25,180 nt of DNA, from contig NZ_CAXBDD010000057.1 of NCBI RefSeq assembly GCF_963974515.1, positions 1 through 25,180 of the forward strand. Direction: 5' to 3'. The notes beneath the pieces were generated by a model. It was not told the origin of the DNA and did no database searches. It saw only the letters and a program-made list of their open reading frames with translations. Each line of letters opens with the position of its first letter. The stretch's first letter is position 1. The position numbers and the translations under genes were made by a program. Shown piece by piece: positions 14,349 through 23,224 of the stretch. This DNA comes from Sunxiuqinia sp963974515. GTDB lineage: Bacteria; Bacteroidota; Bacteroidia; Bacteroidales; Prolixibacteraceae.

Positions 14349-15449
14349 TTACACGTTGAAACGAAAATGCATAATATCGCCATCTTGAACCACGTAATCT
14401 TTTCCTTCGATGGCCATTTTGCCAGCTTCCTTGCACGCTTGTTCCGATCCCAGAGCAACAAAGTCATTGTACTTAATCACTTCGGCACGAATAAAGCCTT
14501 TCTCGAAGTCGGAATGAATAACGCCCGCAGCTTGTGGTGCTTTAAATCCCCGCTTGTAAGTCCACGCCCGAACCTCTTTCACTCCTGCAGTAAAATAGGT
14601 TTCCAGCTGCAGTAGCTTGTACGCTAATTTGATCAGCTTGTTTACACCCGATTCTTTCAAGCCCAAGTCTTCCAAAAACAGTTGACGTTCTTCAAAGTCG
14701 TCCAACTCGGCAATATCGGCTTCGGTTGCCGCAGCAATCATCAGCATCTCGGCATTTTCATCTTTAATGGCTTCTTTCAAAGCTTCCACATGGTCGTTGC
14801 CTTTTACCACAGCCGCTTCATCCACGTTGCAGATGTATAGAATTGGCTTGTTGGTCAGCAGCTGCAGTTCCCGGGCAAGCTTGGCATCAGCTTCATCCAA
14901 CTCCAGGGTACGGGCCGATTTCCCTTGAATCAACACCTCTTTATACATTGACAAGACTTTAAACATGCGTTTGGCCTCCGGGTCATTTCCTGTTTTTGCC
15001 TGCTTTTCAACCTTTGCAATTCGGCTTTCCACCGTTTCCAAATCTTTCAGCTGCAACTCAATATCAATGGTTTCCTTATCCCGAACCGGGTTGATGGTCG
15101 TATCAACGTGCGTGATATTTTCATTCTCGAAACAACGCAGCACATGAATAATGGCATCGGTTTCCCTGATATTTCCAAGGAACTTATTGCCCAATCCTTC
15201 CCCTTTACTAGCTCCGCGAACCAAGCCTGCAATATCAACAATTTCAACGGTTGTAGGCACCACCCGCTGCGGCTTAACCAACTCCTCCAGCATAATCAAC
15301 CGGTCATCGGGTACCGTAATGACACCAATATTGGGTTCGATGGTACAAAACGGAAAATTTGCCGACTGCGCTTTGGCATTCGACAAACAATTGAATAAGG
15401 TTGACTTTCCCACATTCGGAAGTCCTACAATCCCACACTTTAAAGCCAT
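14349..15449 (-). CDS. ychF: Redox-regulated ATPase YchF (Obg-family)
   Basis: The 366-residue protein is a full-length YchF/OLA1. The P-loop is GLPNVGKST at 9-17, switch/G3 is DIAGLVRGASKGEGLGN near 73-89, and G4 is NVDE instead of NKxD, which explains the ATP preference of this family. A helical insertion follows the P-loop domain, and the C-terminal TGS-type domain starts near 280 (TYFTAGVKEVRAWTYKRG) and ends DIMHFRFNV. It is a ribosome-associated P-loop NTPase involved in translation and oxidative stress. It appears monocistronic, with a -7 element at 15477-15484 and a strong terminator. Confidence 0.97.
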   Translation of the reverse strand: MALKCGIVGLPNVGKSTLFNCLSNAKAQSANFPFCTIEPNIGVITVPDDRLIMLEELVKPQRVVPTTVEIVDIAGLVRGASKGEGLGNKFLGNIRETDAIIHVLRCFENENITHVDTTINPVRDKETIDIELQLKDLETVESRIAKVEKQAKTGNDPEAKRMFKVLSMYKEVLIQGKSARTLELDEADAKLARELQLLTNKPILYICNVDEAAVVKGNDHVEALKEAIKDENAEMLMIAAATEADIAELDDFEERQLFLEDLGLKESGVNKLIKLAYKLLQLETYFTAGVKEVRAWTYKRGFKAPQAAGVIHSDFEKGFIRAEVIKYNDFVALGSEQACKEAGKMAIEGKDYVVQDGDIMHFRFNV

Positions 15450-15476
15450 GTCGTTTTCTTCTTAAAAATTGAGCGG

Positions 15477-15484
15477 CAAAGTTA
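15477..15484 (-). promoter_or_regulatory. Putative -7 element for ychF
   Basis: TAACTTTG on the minus strand is an exact TAnnTTTG match 27 bp upstream of the ychF start. Confidence 0.5.
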
Positions 15485-15496
15485 ATCCTTTTTGAC

Positions 15497-15504
15497 TATT
15501 TTTG
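15497..15504 (+). promoter_or_regulatory. Putative -7 element for the sigma-factor module
   Basis: TATTTTTG at 15497-15504 on the plus strand faces away from the ychF -7 element 12 bp to its left. It would give a leader of about 175 nt before the sigma gene at 15687. No TTG lies at the right distance. Confidence 0.35.
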
Positions 15505-15686
15505 GACATCCATTAATCTGGAAGGATCATGATTTAACAAAGCTGCACCACCGAGCGAAACAGATGGCTTTAATTCCAGTATGTTTTTGGAGGAGACGAA
15601 AAGCTAAAGTTTTGTTAAAATTCATACATCCGGTTAAACAATGGCTGCATAAATCGATCTATCGAGTTGAATCATCCGGTTAATCC

Positions 15687-16232
15687 ATGAAAAGCGACCA
15701 GCAAATTTTAGCTGAACTCAAAAACGAAAGTACAAGACAAGCTGCTTTTCGCGCTTTGGTGTCCTTATACAAGGAACGCCTCTACTGGCATATTCGTAAA
15801 ATTGTGCTCAGCCACGATGACACCGATGATGTTTTACAGAACACCTTTGTCAAAGTATGGCGTAACATTGATGGCTTTCGCGAAGAATCGGGCCTGTTTA
15901 CCTGGCTTTTTCGAATTGCAACAAACGAATCACTAACCTTTTTAAGTCAGAAAAAGAGGCGGGCATTCCTAAGCAACGATGACACCAATGACTATATCAT
16001 TGAAAATTTGCAGACCGATCCTTATTTTGATGGCGATGACATCCAATACCGCTTGCAAAAAGCTATTGCCCGCTTGCCCGACAAGCAACGCCTGGTTTTC
16101 AACATGCGTTACTACGACAACATTAAATACCAGGATATGGAAAAGATACTGGAAACATCGGCCGGCGCATTAAAGGCATCTTATCATCATGCAGTAAAAA
16201 AGATTGAGGAGTATTTAAAATCAGAAGAGTAA
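15687..16232 (+). CDS. ECF-subfamily RNA polymerase sigma factor
   Basis: This 181-residue protein is a canonical ECF sigma factor. Region 2 covers about 21-92, with DDTDDVLQNTFVKVWRNIDGF (44-64) and LFTWLFRIATNESLTFLSQKKRR (70-92). Region 4 covers about 119-177, with IARLPDKQRLVFNMRYYDN (127-145), IKYQDMEKILETSAGALKASYHHAVKKI containing the HTH. It heads a three-gene plus-strand module with a membrane protein and a Spy-like secreted protein, ending in one terminator. It should direct RNA polymerase to a small regulon, probably including its own module, in response to an envelope signal. Confidence 0.95.
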   Translation: MKSDQQILAELKNESTRQAAFRALVSLYKERLYWHIRKIVLSHDDTDDVLQNTFVKVWRNIDGFREESGLFTWLFRIATNESLTFLSQKKRRAFLSNDDTNDYIIENLQTDPYFDGDDIQYRLQKAIARLPDKQRLVFNMRYYDNIKYQDMEKILETSAGALKASYHHAVKKIEEYLKSEE

Positions 16233-16281
16233 CAGGAAACGATGAGCATTAAACTTTTTTAAGTTCTAAGAGTCAAAGCGT

Positions 16282-16746
16282 ATGATGAACAAAAGGAAAA
16301 ACATAGGGAATGAATGGCAAAATCTACGTTCGAAACCTCCATTCAAGGTTCCGGATGGTTATTTTGACACTTTGGAAGATCAGATCGAGGCTAAAATCGC
16401 CGATGAAAGAACCTCTGTTTCACCCAAAGGAAAACTGATCCGAATGATGAAGCCCATGCTGGCGATGGCTGCCAGTTTCGCGCTTATTTTCATGCTGGTT
16501 TACTATCCATTAAGCGTTTTTCTGCCCTATTATATGGCAAAAAATGCCGACATGCCAATGGACACAACAACAGTGACCGAAGACGATTTAGCGATTTCAT
16601 ACTTCACTGGCTTGACAAACTCTTATTACGATCTTTTCAATATCGAAGAGGTGACACCGGAAGTTGAAGTGAATGAGCAGGAACTCCTTGATTATTTAGC
16701 TTTTGAGATGAATGAAGCTGAAATCTATGCTGAATTAATAAATTGA
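16282..16746 (+). CDS. Single-pass membrane protein, probable anti-sigma factor
   Basis: This 154-residue protein has a cytoplasmic N-terminus with the motif PFKVPDGYFDTLEDQI at 20-35, seen in proteins encoded after ECF sigma genes in this phylum. One hydrophobic helix lies at about 57-80 (PMLAMAASFALIFMLVYYPL). An acidic periplasmic tail holds EEVTPEVEVNEQELLDYLAFEMNEAEIY. The layout, with cytoplasmic sigma-binding part, one helix and periplasmic sensor part, fits an anti-sigma factor; the motif and position are the evidence, not a known domain. It starts 49 bp after the sigma gene. Its stop is 23 bp before the next ATG. Confidence 0.72.
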   Translation: MMNKRKNIGNEWQNLRSKPPFKVPDGYFDTLEDQIEAKIADERTSVSPKGKLIRMMKPMLAMAASFALIFMLVYYPLSVFLPYYMAKNADMPMDTTTVTEDDLAISYFTGLTNSYYDLFNIEEVTPEVEVNEQELLDYLAFEMNEAEIYAELIN

Positions 16747-16769
16747 CCGTCAAAAAATCAATTAAAGCG

Positions 16770-17234
16770 ATGAAAAAACTTATTTTACTTCTTCTAACAA
16801 TAGTCACCCTTTCAGGTGCATTAACGGCTCAGCCAGAAAAAAAACACAGCGATGACTGGATCCAAAAAATTAAGGCTGAAAAAGTTGCTTTCCTGACTCA
16901 GAAACTGGAATTGACACCGGGCGAGGCTCAAAAATTCTGGCCTGTTTACAATGAGTTTGAAGAAAAACGTTTCGAGATCCACATGAAACGAAGGGAAATG
17001 GAGCGAGGAACCATGGACAACCTTGATGGCTTAACCCAGGAACAACTCAAAGAAATCACCTTGGATTTTATCGGCCTTTTTCAAAAAGAAGCTGATCTGA
17101 TGAAAACCTACAACGAGAAGTTCTTTCAGGTTTTACCTGCCAAAAAGGTGGTTATGCTTTACGATATGGAGAATGACTTCCGTTCGCAAATGTTAAAGGA
17201 ATACAGAGATAAACAAAAAGAAGATCACCGTTAG
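16770..17234 (+). CDS. Secreted Spy/CpxP-like protein
   Basis: The 154-residue product has a signal peptide (MKKLILLLLTIVTLSGALTA, cleavage near 20-21) and a highly charged, all-helical mature part. An LTxxQ-like motif, LTPGEAQKFWPVYNEF, lies at about 48-63, and a second, LTQEQLKEIT, at 88-97. This is the hallmark of the periplasmic chaperone/sensor family Spy/CpxP. The ATG at 16770 is chosen because it opens the signal peptide; an in-frame TTG at 16743 overlaps the previous gene and adds nothing. In the module it may sense misfolded envelope protein or metal and feed back on the anti-sigma factor, as CpxP does on CpxA. That role is inferred. Confidence 0.82.
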   Translation: MKKLILLLLTIVTLSGALTAQPEKKHSDDWIQKIKAEKVAFLTQKLELTPGEAQKFWPVYNEFEEKRFEIHMKRREMERGTMDNLDGLTQEQLKEITLDFIGLFQKEADLMKTYNEKFFQVLPAKKVVMLYDMENDFRSQMLKEYRDKQKEDHR

Positions 17235-17313
17235 GGGCAAAAATCAGCCTTCGACGCGATTGAGAGTCTTTGCGAGAAAATCAAATGCCGGGAGTATCAT
17301 AGTTCAAAATATT

Positions 17314-17340
17314 AGGGGCCGAAAGTTCGGCCTCTTTTTT
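17314..17340 (+). terminator. Rho-independent terminator closing the sigma module
   Basis: GGGGCCGAA and TTCGGCCTC form a GC-rich stem with a tiny AG loop, followed by TTTTTT. The T tract runs into the stop codon of the convergent histidine ammonia-lyase gene (17339-17341). Confidence 0.85.
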
Positions 17341-18835
17341 ATACAAACTTTCCCTCGTCCAAAAAAGCAATGGTTTCATTAATGCCCTCATACATCAGGC
17401 AATCCTCGCGAACGAAGGGCACGTGCCTGCGATATTCCCGAAGGAAATCTTCCAGATAAGGGGATGTGCTTAGCGGTTTCCGAAATTCCATCGCCTGTGC
17501 TCCGTTGTACAACTCAATAGCTAAAACCTTCAGCACATTATCAGTCACTTTCAGCGCTTTTGTGGCTGAATTACCGCCCATACTCACATGGTCCTCCTGC
17601 TCGTTCGATGATGGTATAGAGTCGACCGAAGCGGGCGTACACAGCTGCTTGTTCTGACTCACAATCGAAGCAGCGGCATACTGCGGAATCATAAAGCCAG
17701 AGTTTAAACCTGGGTTAGCAACCAAAAACTCGGGCAAGCCCCGTTCTCCGGCAATCAGCCGGTAGGTTCGCCGTTCCGAAATGCTGGCCAATTCGGAAAG
17801 CGCGATAGCTAGAAAATCAAGCGAAAGCGCTAAAGGTTCGCCATGAAAGTTTCCTCCGCTGATGATTAGATCGTCATCCGGAAAAACCGTTGGGTTATCG
17901 GTTACCGAGTTGATTTCGGTTTCCACCACGCGCGACACATAGTCGACCGTATCTTTCACTGCTCCATGCACCTGCGGAATACAGCGAAATGAATACGGAT
18001 CCTGCACATGTTCCTTCTTCCGGCTGATGAGCTCGCTTCCTTCAAGCAACTTACGGAAATTTTCAGCCGTGTCAATCTGACCTGCGTGCGGACGAATCTG
18101 CTGCACCTGCGCCATAAAGGGTTCGATCAGCCCATCAAAACTATCGAGCGACAGGGCACCAATAACATCCGCATATTTCACGACTTTAAAGGCTTTCAGC
18201 AAAGTATAAACACCGTGCGCGCTCATAAACTGAGTGCCATTTAAAAGGGCCAGCCCTTCTTTCGCTTCCAGCCGGACAGGCTCCCAGCCTTTTTCGATCA
18301 GCACATCAGCCGACTTCACTTTTTGTCCGCGGTAATTTACAGTTCCCAGCCCCAACAGCGGTAGAAACAACATGGCCAAAGGCGCTAAATCGCCACTGGC
18401 ACCGAGCGAACCCTGCTCAAACACTTCGGGCAAAACGTCTTCATTAAACAAATCCAGGATCCGCTGAACGGTTTTCAATTGCACGGCCGAATTTCCTTTC
18501 GCCAAGGCATGGGCTTTCAGCAACAACATCAGCCGGACAATATCCTGTGGAATTTCATCGCCAATATTGCAGGCGTGCGAAACCACCAGGTTTTCCTGCA
18601 ACTTGCTCAACTCGGCTTTGGACACTTTGATATCGCACAAGGCGCCAAAGCCCGTATTGATCCCGTAAATCGGATCTTCACTTTCGGCTAGTTTTCTATC
18701 GAGAAAAGCTTTTGATTTTTGAATCAACGCGACCGACTCCTCGGAAAGAACCAGCTTTTTATTTTCTTCCAGAATTGCTTCAATGATTTTGAAGCTAAGG
18801 GGTGCAGGACTGATCGTATGAATTTGAGACTCCAT
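17339..18835 (-). CDS. hutH: Histidine ammonia-lyase
   Basis: This 498-residue enzyme deaminates histidine to urocanate. The MIO cofactor-forming tripeptide Ala146-Ser147-Gly148 lies in GSLGASGDLAPLA. The catalytic Tyr loop YGINTGFG is at 57-64. The FHGEPLALSLDFLAIAL, NEQEDHVSMGGNSATKA and QAMEFRKP segments are all as in HAL. Length is normal. Other hut genes (hutU, hutI, ftcD) are not in the window. It follows hisS on the same strand after 158 bp. Tyrosine or phenylalanine ammonia-lyase/aminomutase relatives are conceivable, but motif context favours HAL. Confidence 0.92.
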   Translation of the reverse strand: MESQIHTISPAPLSFKIIEAILEENKKLVLSEESVALIQKSKAFLDRKLAESEDPIYGINTGFGALCDIKVSKAELSKLQENLVVSHACNIGDEIPQDIVRLMLLLKAHALAKGNSAVQLKTVQRILDLFNEDVLPEVFEQGSLGASGDLAPLAMLFLPLLGLGTVNYRGQKVKSADVLIEKGWEPVRLEAKEGLALLNGTQFMSAHGVYTLLKAFKVVKYADVIGALSLDSFDGLIEPFMAQVQQIRPHAGQIDTAENFRKLLEGSELISRKKEHVQDPYSFRCIPQVHGAVKDTVDYVSRVVETEINSVTDNPTVFPDDDLIISGGNFHGEPLALSLDFLAIALSELASISERRTYRLIAGERGLPEFLVANPGLNSGFMIPQYAAASIVSQNKQLCTPASVDSIPSSNEQEDHVSMGGNSATKALKVTDNVLKVLAIELYNGAQAMEFRKPLSTSPYLEDFLREYRRHVPFVREDCLMYEGINETIAFLDEGKFV

Positions 18836-18993
18836 CTTTTTTTGTTTTTAATCGTTCAACAATTACACACCAAAAAAAAGCGTCCAATTCACGGGCAGCG
18901 GGCGTCGCACCCAAATGCCTTTAAAGGCCGGTCATCACGTCCAATCAATTTTGTTCTTCCAGACCACATGTCCACAAGAACGTTAAATTCAGC

Positions 18994-20358
18994 TTATTCA
19001 GAAAGGATTTTTATCAGCTCTTCGGGAGTGACCAATTGCTGCTCGCCTGACTTCATTTCTTTCAGCGTCAGCTTTCCCTGGTTCATTTCTTCCTCGCCCA
19101 CCATGACCACAAAAGCCACTTGCTTGCGATCCGCCCAAGTCATCTGTTTTTTCATTTTGGCCGATTCAGGATAGATCTCCGCATTGACCTTGCTGGCGCG
19201 AAGCTTAGCTAAAATGGGCAAGCAGTAGGCTTCTTCCTTTTCACCAAAATTGACAAACAACACTTTGGTTGAAGCGACAGCTTCTTCTGGAAACAGCTCC
19301 AATTGGGTCATCACATCGTAAATGCGGTCGGCTCCAAACGAAATGCCGACACCCGATACGTCTGGCATACCAAAAATACCGGTCAGGTCGTCGTAGCGGC
19401 CACCGCCGCAAATACTCCCAATTTGCACATCTTTGGCTTTTACCTCGAAAATGGCACCCGTATAATAATTCAGGCCACGGGCCAGGGTCAGGTCCAGTTC
19501 CACTTCGGTGTTCAGCTCAAATTGGGCCAGATAAGCAAATAGCGTCCGCATTTCATCAACGCCTTTTTTTCCGGGCACAGAAGTACCAATCACCGATTCA
19601 ATCTGATCCAGCTTTTCGGCATTTGATCCACTCAATTTCAAAATGGGTTGCAATTTGTTAACAGCTTCCTGCGACACCCCTTTTTCCAACAGTTCGAGGT
19701 TTACTTTTTCCAAACCAATTTTGTCAAGCTTATCAATGGCCACCGTAATATCAATAATCCGGTCGGCTTCACCAATCGTTTCGGCAATACCTGCTAAAAT
19801 CTTCCGGTTGTTAATCTTTACCACCGTATTGATTTTCAGCTGGTTGAAAACATCGTTGATAATTTGCACCAGCTCCAATTCATTCAGCAGCGAATTACTC
19901 CCAACGATGTCCACATCGCACTGGTAAAACTCACGATAGCGGCCTTTTTGCGGACGGTCGGCCCGCCAAACAGGCTGGATTTGGAAACGCTTGAACGGAA
20001 ACGAGATCTCGTTGCGATGCTGCACCACAAAACGGGCAAAAGGCACCGTCAAGTCGTAGCGCAAGCCCTTCTCCGAAATCTTATTCGTGAGCCGGATACT
20101 GTTTCGCTCCTGCAGCTCCTCCTCTTCTACTTTGGAAATAAAATCTCCGGAATTCAGAATCTTAAACAGCAGCTTATCGCCTTCTTCGCCATACTTTCCC
20201 ATCAGGGTCGAAAGGTTTTCCATCGCCGGGGTTTCAATGGGTTGAAAGCCGTAACGCCGGAAAATTTCCTTCACCGTATCGAAAATATAATTCCGGCGAG
20301 CCATCTCTACCGGCGAAAAGTCACGTGTTCCTTTTGGAATCGAAGGTTTCTGAGCCAT
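18994..20358 (-). CDS. hisS: Histidyl-tRNA synthetase
   Basis: The 454-residue class II synthetase starts MAQKPSIPKGTRDFSP. Motif 2 is seen around FQIQPVWRADRPQKGRYREF, histidine-specific motifs LARGLNYYTGAIFEV and GGGRYDDLTG are present, and motif 3 is GVGISFGADRIYDV. The C-terminal anticodon-binding domain begins near VLFVNFGEKEE. An in-frame ATG 42 bp further upstream (20400) is rejected because the added 14 residues are unconserved and a -7 element (20382-20389) lies between the two starts. It charges tRNA-His. Confidence 0.97.
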   Translation of the reverse strand: MAQKPSIPKGTRDFSPVEMARRNYIFDTVKEIFRRYGFQPIETPAMENLSTLMGKYGEEGDKLLFKILNSGDFISKVEEEELQERNSIRLTNKISEKGLRYDLTVPFARFVVQHRNEISFPFKRFQIQPVWRADRPQKGRYREFYQCDVDIVGSNSLLNELELVQIINDVFNQLKINTVVKINNRKILAGIAETIGEADRIIDITVAIDKLDKIGLEKVNLELLEKGVSQEAVNKLQPILKLSGSNAEKLDQIESVIGTSVPGKKGVDEMRTLFAYLAQFELNTEVELDLTLARGLNYYTGAIFEVKAKDVQIGSICGGGRYDDLTGIFGMPDVSGVGISFGADRIYDVMTQLELFPEEAVASTKVLFVNFGEKEEAYCLPILAKLRASKVNAEIYPESAKMKKQMTWADRKQVAFVVMVGEEEMNQGKLTLKEMKSGEQQLVTPEELIKILSE

Positions 20359-20381
20359 AGTCTGTTTTTTTATTCGAGCTG

Positions 20382-20389
20382 CAAAAGTA
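20382..20389 (-). promoter_or_regulatory. Putative -7 element for hisS
   Basis: TACTTTTG on the minus strand is an exact TAnnTTTG match 23 bp before the chosen hisS ATG. It supports the shorter start. Confidence 0.55.
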
Positions 20390-20404
20390 ACTAAAAACAA
20401 GAAA

Positions 20405-20423
20405 AGCCGGAATGGATCCGGCT
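20405..20423 (-). terminator. Terminator downstream of the DUF4870 gene
   Basis: AGCCGGA (20405-20411) and TCCGGCT (20417-20423) form a 7-bp stem with a 5-nt loop. On the minus strand it is followed by TTTTCTTGTTTTT. It lies 24 bp after the DUF4870 stop and just upstream of the hisS promoter. Confidence 0.7.
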
Positions 20424-20447
20424 GTTTTCATTTTTTTTCAACATTTC

Positions 20448-20804
20448 TTAATTCAAAAAACGAATGGACCATGGATAGCGATAGAATTCACCCTCGTTGG
20501 CTTTAATGGCCGCAATGATGGTAAAAACCAAAGCCGCGATACCAACAACCGCCATGAGGAGCAGTCCGATTCCAATAAAAACCAGAATTCCGGAAATAAA
20601 AATCAAAATTGTCACGGTAATCTGAAAGTTCAGCGATTCTTTGCCCTGGTCTTCGACAAAGCCGTATTCCTCTTTTTTCAGCAGATATACAATTAAGGGG
20701 CCGACAATATTTCCGGCAACCGGAATAACCAAGCCCGCGAAAGCTGCCAGGTGACAAAGCATGCCCCACATGCGTTCGTCTCGATCATCAATGATTCTGT
20801 CCAT
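20448..20804 (-). CDS. DUF4870 (Tic20-like) small membrane protein
   Basis: This 118-residue protein matches the DUF4870 pattern: an N-terminal DERMWGMLCHLAAFAG, a first helix over about 14-42, a central hydrophilic QGKESLNFQITV (53-64), and two further hydrophobic helices to about 105 before a short YPWSIRFLN tail. It should be an inner-membrane protein with three to four helices. The family's function is unknown. It is probably a single-gene transcript ended by the hairpin at 20405-20423. Confidence 0.88.
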   Translation of the reverse strand: MDRIIDDRDERMWGMLCHLAAFAGLVIPVAGNIVGPLIVYLLKKEEYGFVEDQGKESLNFQITVTILIFISGILVFIGIGLLLMAVVGIAALVFTIIAAIKANEGEFYRYPWSIRFLN

Positions 20805-20925
20805 AAGTTATTTTTTCATGCAAGTTAGGGAAGTCATGGCGAAAATCAAAGGTCAAGTTTTCCTGCGAATATTAAACATTCCCTGTTGCCGATAAAATAT
20901 TCTCTATTATCGCCGGCAGCGAACA

Positions 20926-23001
20926 TCAATCAAGGCGAGGACGCTTCTCAATGCGGATCCGGGCATCGACGGCCAGAATCCGATCGCCTTTTCCTAGCAA
21001 GGGATTGATGTCCATCTCTTTAATTTCGACAGCAAAGCGCAACATGCTTGACAAGCGAACAATGATCTCGGCGAACTTGCGCTGGTTAGCGCCTTCCTGC
21101 CCCCGGTAGCCTTTAATGATCTGGTACGATTTCAGGTTTTTGATCATGGACGACGCCTCACAAATGCCCAGCGGAGCCAATCCGGAAGTGACATCCTTCA
21201 AAACCTCCACCATGGTTCCGCCCATACCACAAAGTACAACGTGCCCAAAACGGTCTTCGTACTTCGCCCCCAGGAACAGCTCAATTCCGGAGGCCATCTC
21301 GGCCATCAGTACAGCTTCGGTTTCCGGGATATTGATGAGCCGGTTAAACTCATGCAGCACGGTTTCCTTATCGTGTACGTTTAGGACAACACCCCGCACG
21401 TCACTTTTATGAACCGGCCCTATGACTTTCATCACCAGGGGCCAGCCCAGTTGTCCGGCAGCCTGCAAAGCTCCATCGGGAGTTTTGACCACCAGCTCTT
21501 GTACACGGGGAATGCCAGCCGCATCAAACAGACGGTGAATAATTTCGGGCGGCTGGTATCCATCGCTGGCCTGATCCACAATCCGGCGGATTTCGGGGAT
21601 GTCGACCCCATCAAGAAAAACTTCATCGGTATGCGGCTTGGGGGTACTGGCCACTTTCGACAAAGCCCGCCCAAGCAAGACTTCGTCGGGGAAGTTCACA
21701 TTCCCTTCGGACAGAAAATAAGCCACATCGTCCCTTACGTTAATCACCGATGGGAGAATGGGATAAATTGGCTTTTTGCAGGTGTGCATCTTGCCGTTCA
21801 GCACTTCATACACGTCACCTACCGGGAAAAGGCCCGGGCTTCCGTAAATGACCGCCATGCCGTCCACCTCTTCAAAGTCGTTATCACAGGCGTCGATAAT
21901 CGCACCCAACTGTTCGGCATTGCCGGTAGCCAGAAAATCGATGGGGTTTTCAACCGATGACCCGGCAAACAGCTTTTCTTTTAAGGCTTCCTTTTGCGGA
22001 GAATCTTTGATTTGGAGAATCTTCAATCCACCAGCCTCAAGTGCATCGGTCAGCATAACCGCGGGCCCGCCGGCATGGGTAATAATGGCCATACGCTTGC
22101 CCTTCATTTCCTTGCACATAAACACACAGCCAACCGTTGTCAGTTCCTCGCGTCCGTAACAACGCACAATGCCTGCTTTCCGAAATAGCGCTTCAACCGC
22201 CAGGTCAGAGCTGGACATCGCCCCGGTGTGCGACGAAGCCGCCCGACTGCCTGCATCGCTGCTTCCGGCTTTGATGGCGGCAATTTTACAGCCTTTCCGA
22301 ATGAGTGAAGAAGCATGCTTCAGTAATTTATCCGGATTCTGAATACTTTCGATGTAGAGTAATTTAACCCGCGTGCTGGTTTTGGGATCGAACACCTCAT
22401 CCATAAATTCCAGCACATCTTCAACGCCAACCTGGGCCGAATTGCCGACCGAAAAAACACTGGCAAAATGCAAACCTTTCGGAATGCCCGACTCCATGAT
22501 AAATACAGCTGTGGCCCCCGAGCTGGAAATGAAATCGCAGCCCATCTGGTCGAGTTTGGGAACCGGCGTGGTGAAAACACTGGCATGTGCCGGCGTGATA
22601 ATTCCAATACAGTTGGGACCAATCAGCGAAGCTTCGTAACGATTCACCGTTTCAACAATTTGTTGCTCCAACTGCCGTCCTTCTTCGCTTTCTTCGCTAA
22701 AACCCGCTGAAATAATGATGATGCCTTTAGCTTTTTTGTCGCGGCACAGCTGCAAGGTCATTTCGGGACAAAGCCGCGCCGGAACAGCCAGCACCGCAGT
22801 CTCCACCTCCGGCAATTCGTCAATCGACGGGTACGTTTTGATTCCCTGAACCACTTCGGTTTTGGGATTAACCACATACAAATCGCCTTCAAAATGATTA
22901 TCCATCAAATTTTTGAGCAATTTGCCTCCGGGCTTGGAAACGTCGTTTGAAGCACCCACGACGACAATACTTTTGGGCCAGATGAGTTCTCGTGTCAGCA
23001 T
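20926..23001 (-). CDS. ADP-forming acyl/acetyl-CoA synthetase, fused alpha-beta
   Basis: The 691-residue protein carries all parts of an ADP-forming acyl-CoA synthetase in one chain. The N-terminal CoA-binding domain (SIVVVGASNDVSKPGGK, 11-27) and two succinyl-CoA-ligase-like domains include IGPNCIGIITP at 127-137 and the phospho-accepting His258 in SSHTGAMSSSD. A C-terminal ATP-grasp domain from about 475 has GWPLVMKVIGPVHKSDVRGVV and GMGGTMVEVLKDVTSGLAPL. The reaction acyl-CoA + ADP + Pi to acid + CoA + ATP yields ATP during fermentation of acetyl-CoA or amino-acid-derived acyl-CoAs. Substrate range is unknown. A -7 element is at 23021-23028. Confidence 0.92.
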   Translation of the reverse strand: MLTRELIWPKSIVVVGASNDVSKPGGKLLKNLMDNHFEGDLYVVNPKTEVVQGIKTYPSIDELPEVETAVLAVPARLCPEMTLQLCRDKKAKGIIIISAGFSEESEEGRQLEQQIVETVNRYEASLIGPNCIGIITPAHASVFTTPVPKLDQMGCDFISSSGATAVFIMESGIPKGLHFASVFSVGNSAQVGVEDVLEFMDEVFDPKTSTRVKLLYIESIQNPDKLLKHASSLIRKGCKIAAIKAGSSDAGSRAASSHTGAMSSSDLAVEALFRKAGIVRCYGREELTTVGCVFMCKEMKGKRMAIITHAGGPAVMLTDALEAGGLKILQIKDSPQKEALKEKLFAGSSVENPIDFLATGNAEQLGAIIDACDNDFEEVDGMAVIYGSPGLFPVGDVYEVLNGKMHTCKKPIYPILPSVINVRDDVAYFLSEGNVNFPDEVLLGRALSKVASTPKPHTDEVFLDGVDIPEIRRIVDQASDGYQPPEIIHRLFDAAGIPRVQELVVKTPDGALQAAGQLGWPLVMKVIGPVHKSDVRGVVLNVHDKETVLHEFNRLINIPETEAVLMAEMASGIELFLGAKYEDRFGHVVLCGMGGTMVEVLKDVTSGLAPLGICEASSMIKNLKSYQIIKGYRGQEGANQRKFAEIIVRLSSMLRFAVEIKEMDINPLLGKGDRILAVDARIRIEKRPRLD

Positions 23002-23020
23002 AAATCCGGTTTATTTTCAT

Positions 23021-23028
23021 CAAAAATA
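23021..23028 (-). promoter_or_regulatory. Putative -7 element for the acyl-CoA synthetase
   Basis: TATTTTTG on the minus strand is an exact TAnnTTTG match 19 bp before the ATG at 23001. Confidence 0.5.
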
Positions 23029-23224
23029 CGAATTCCCTGCTCATAGCCACTGATATTATTCAGGTGAAACAGGATCTATTGTAGAAAAGGCGAAGACAGG
23101 GAGGAGGGCGGAGGCAAAAGAAAAGGCAATCAAGAAAGCGGACTCATGGGTGACAGATAAATTAGGATTCACCAACCGGCATCGATTTCTGTTTTGATAT
23201 TTTTTGAATAGTTTTGGCAACGAA

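Noticed and set aside
15492..15683. 63-codon plus-strand frame before the second sigma gene
   Set aside because: It starts with TTG inside the divergent promoter region and resembles no protein.
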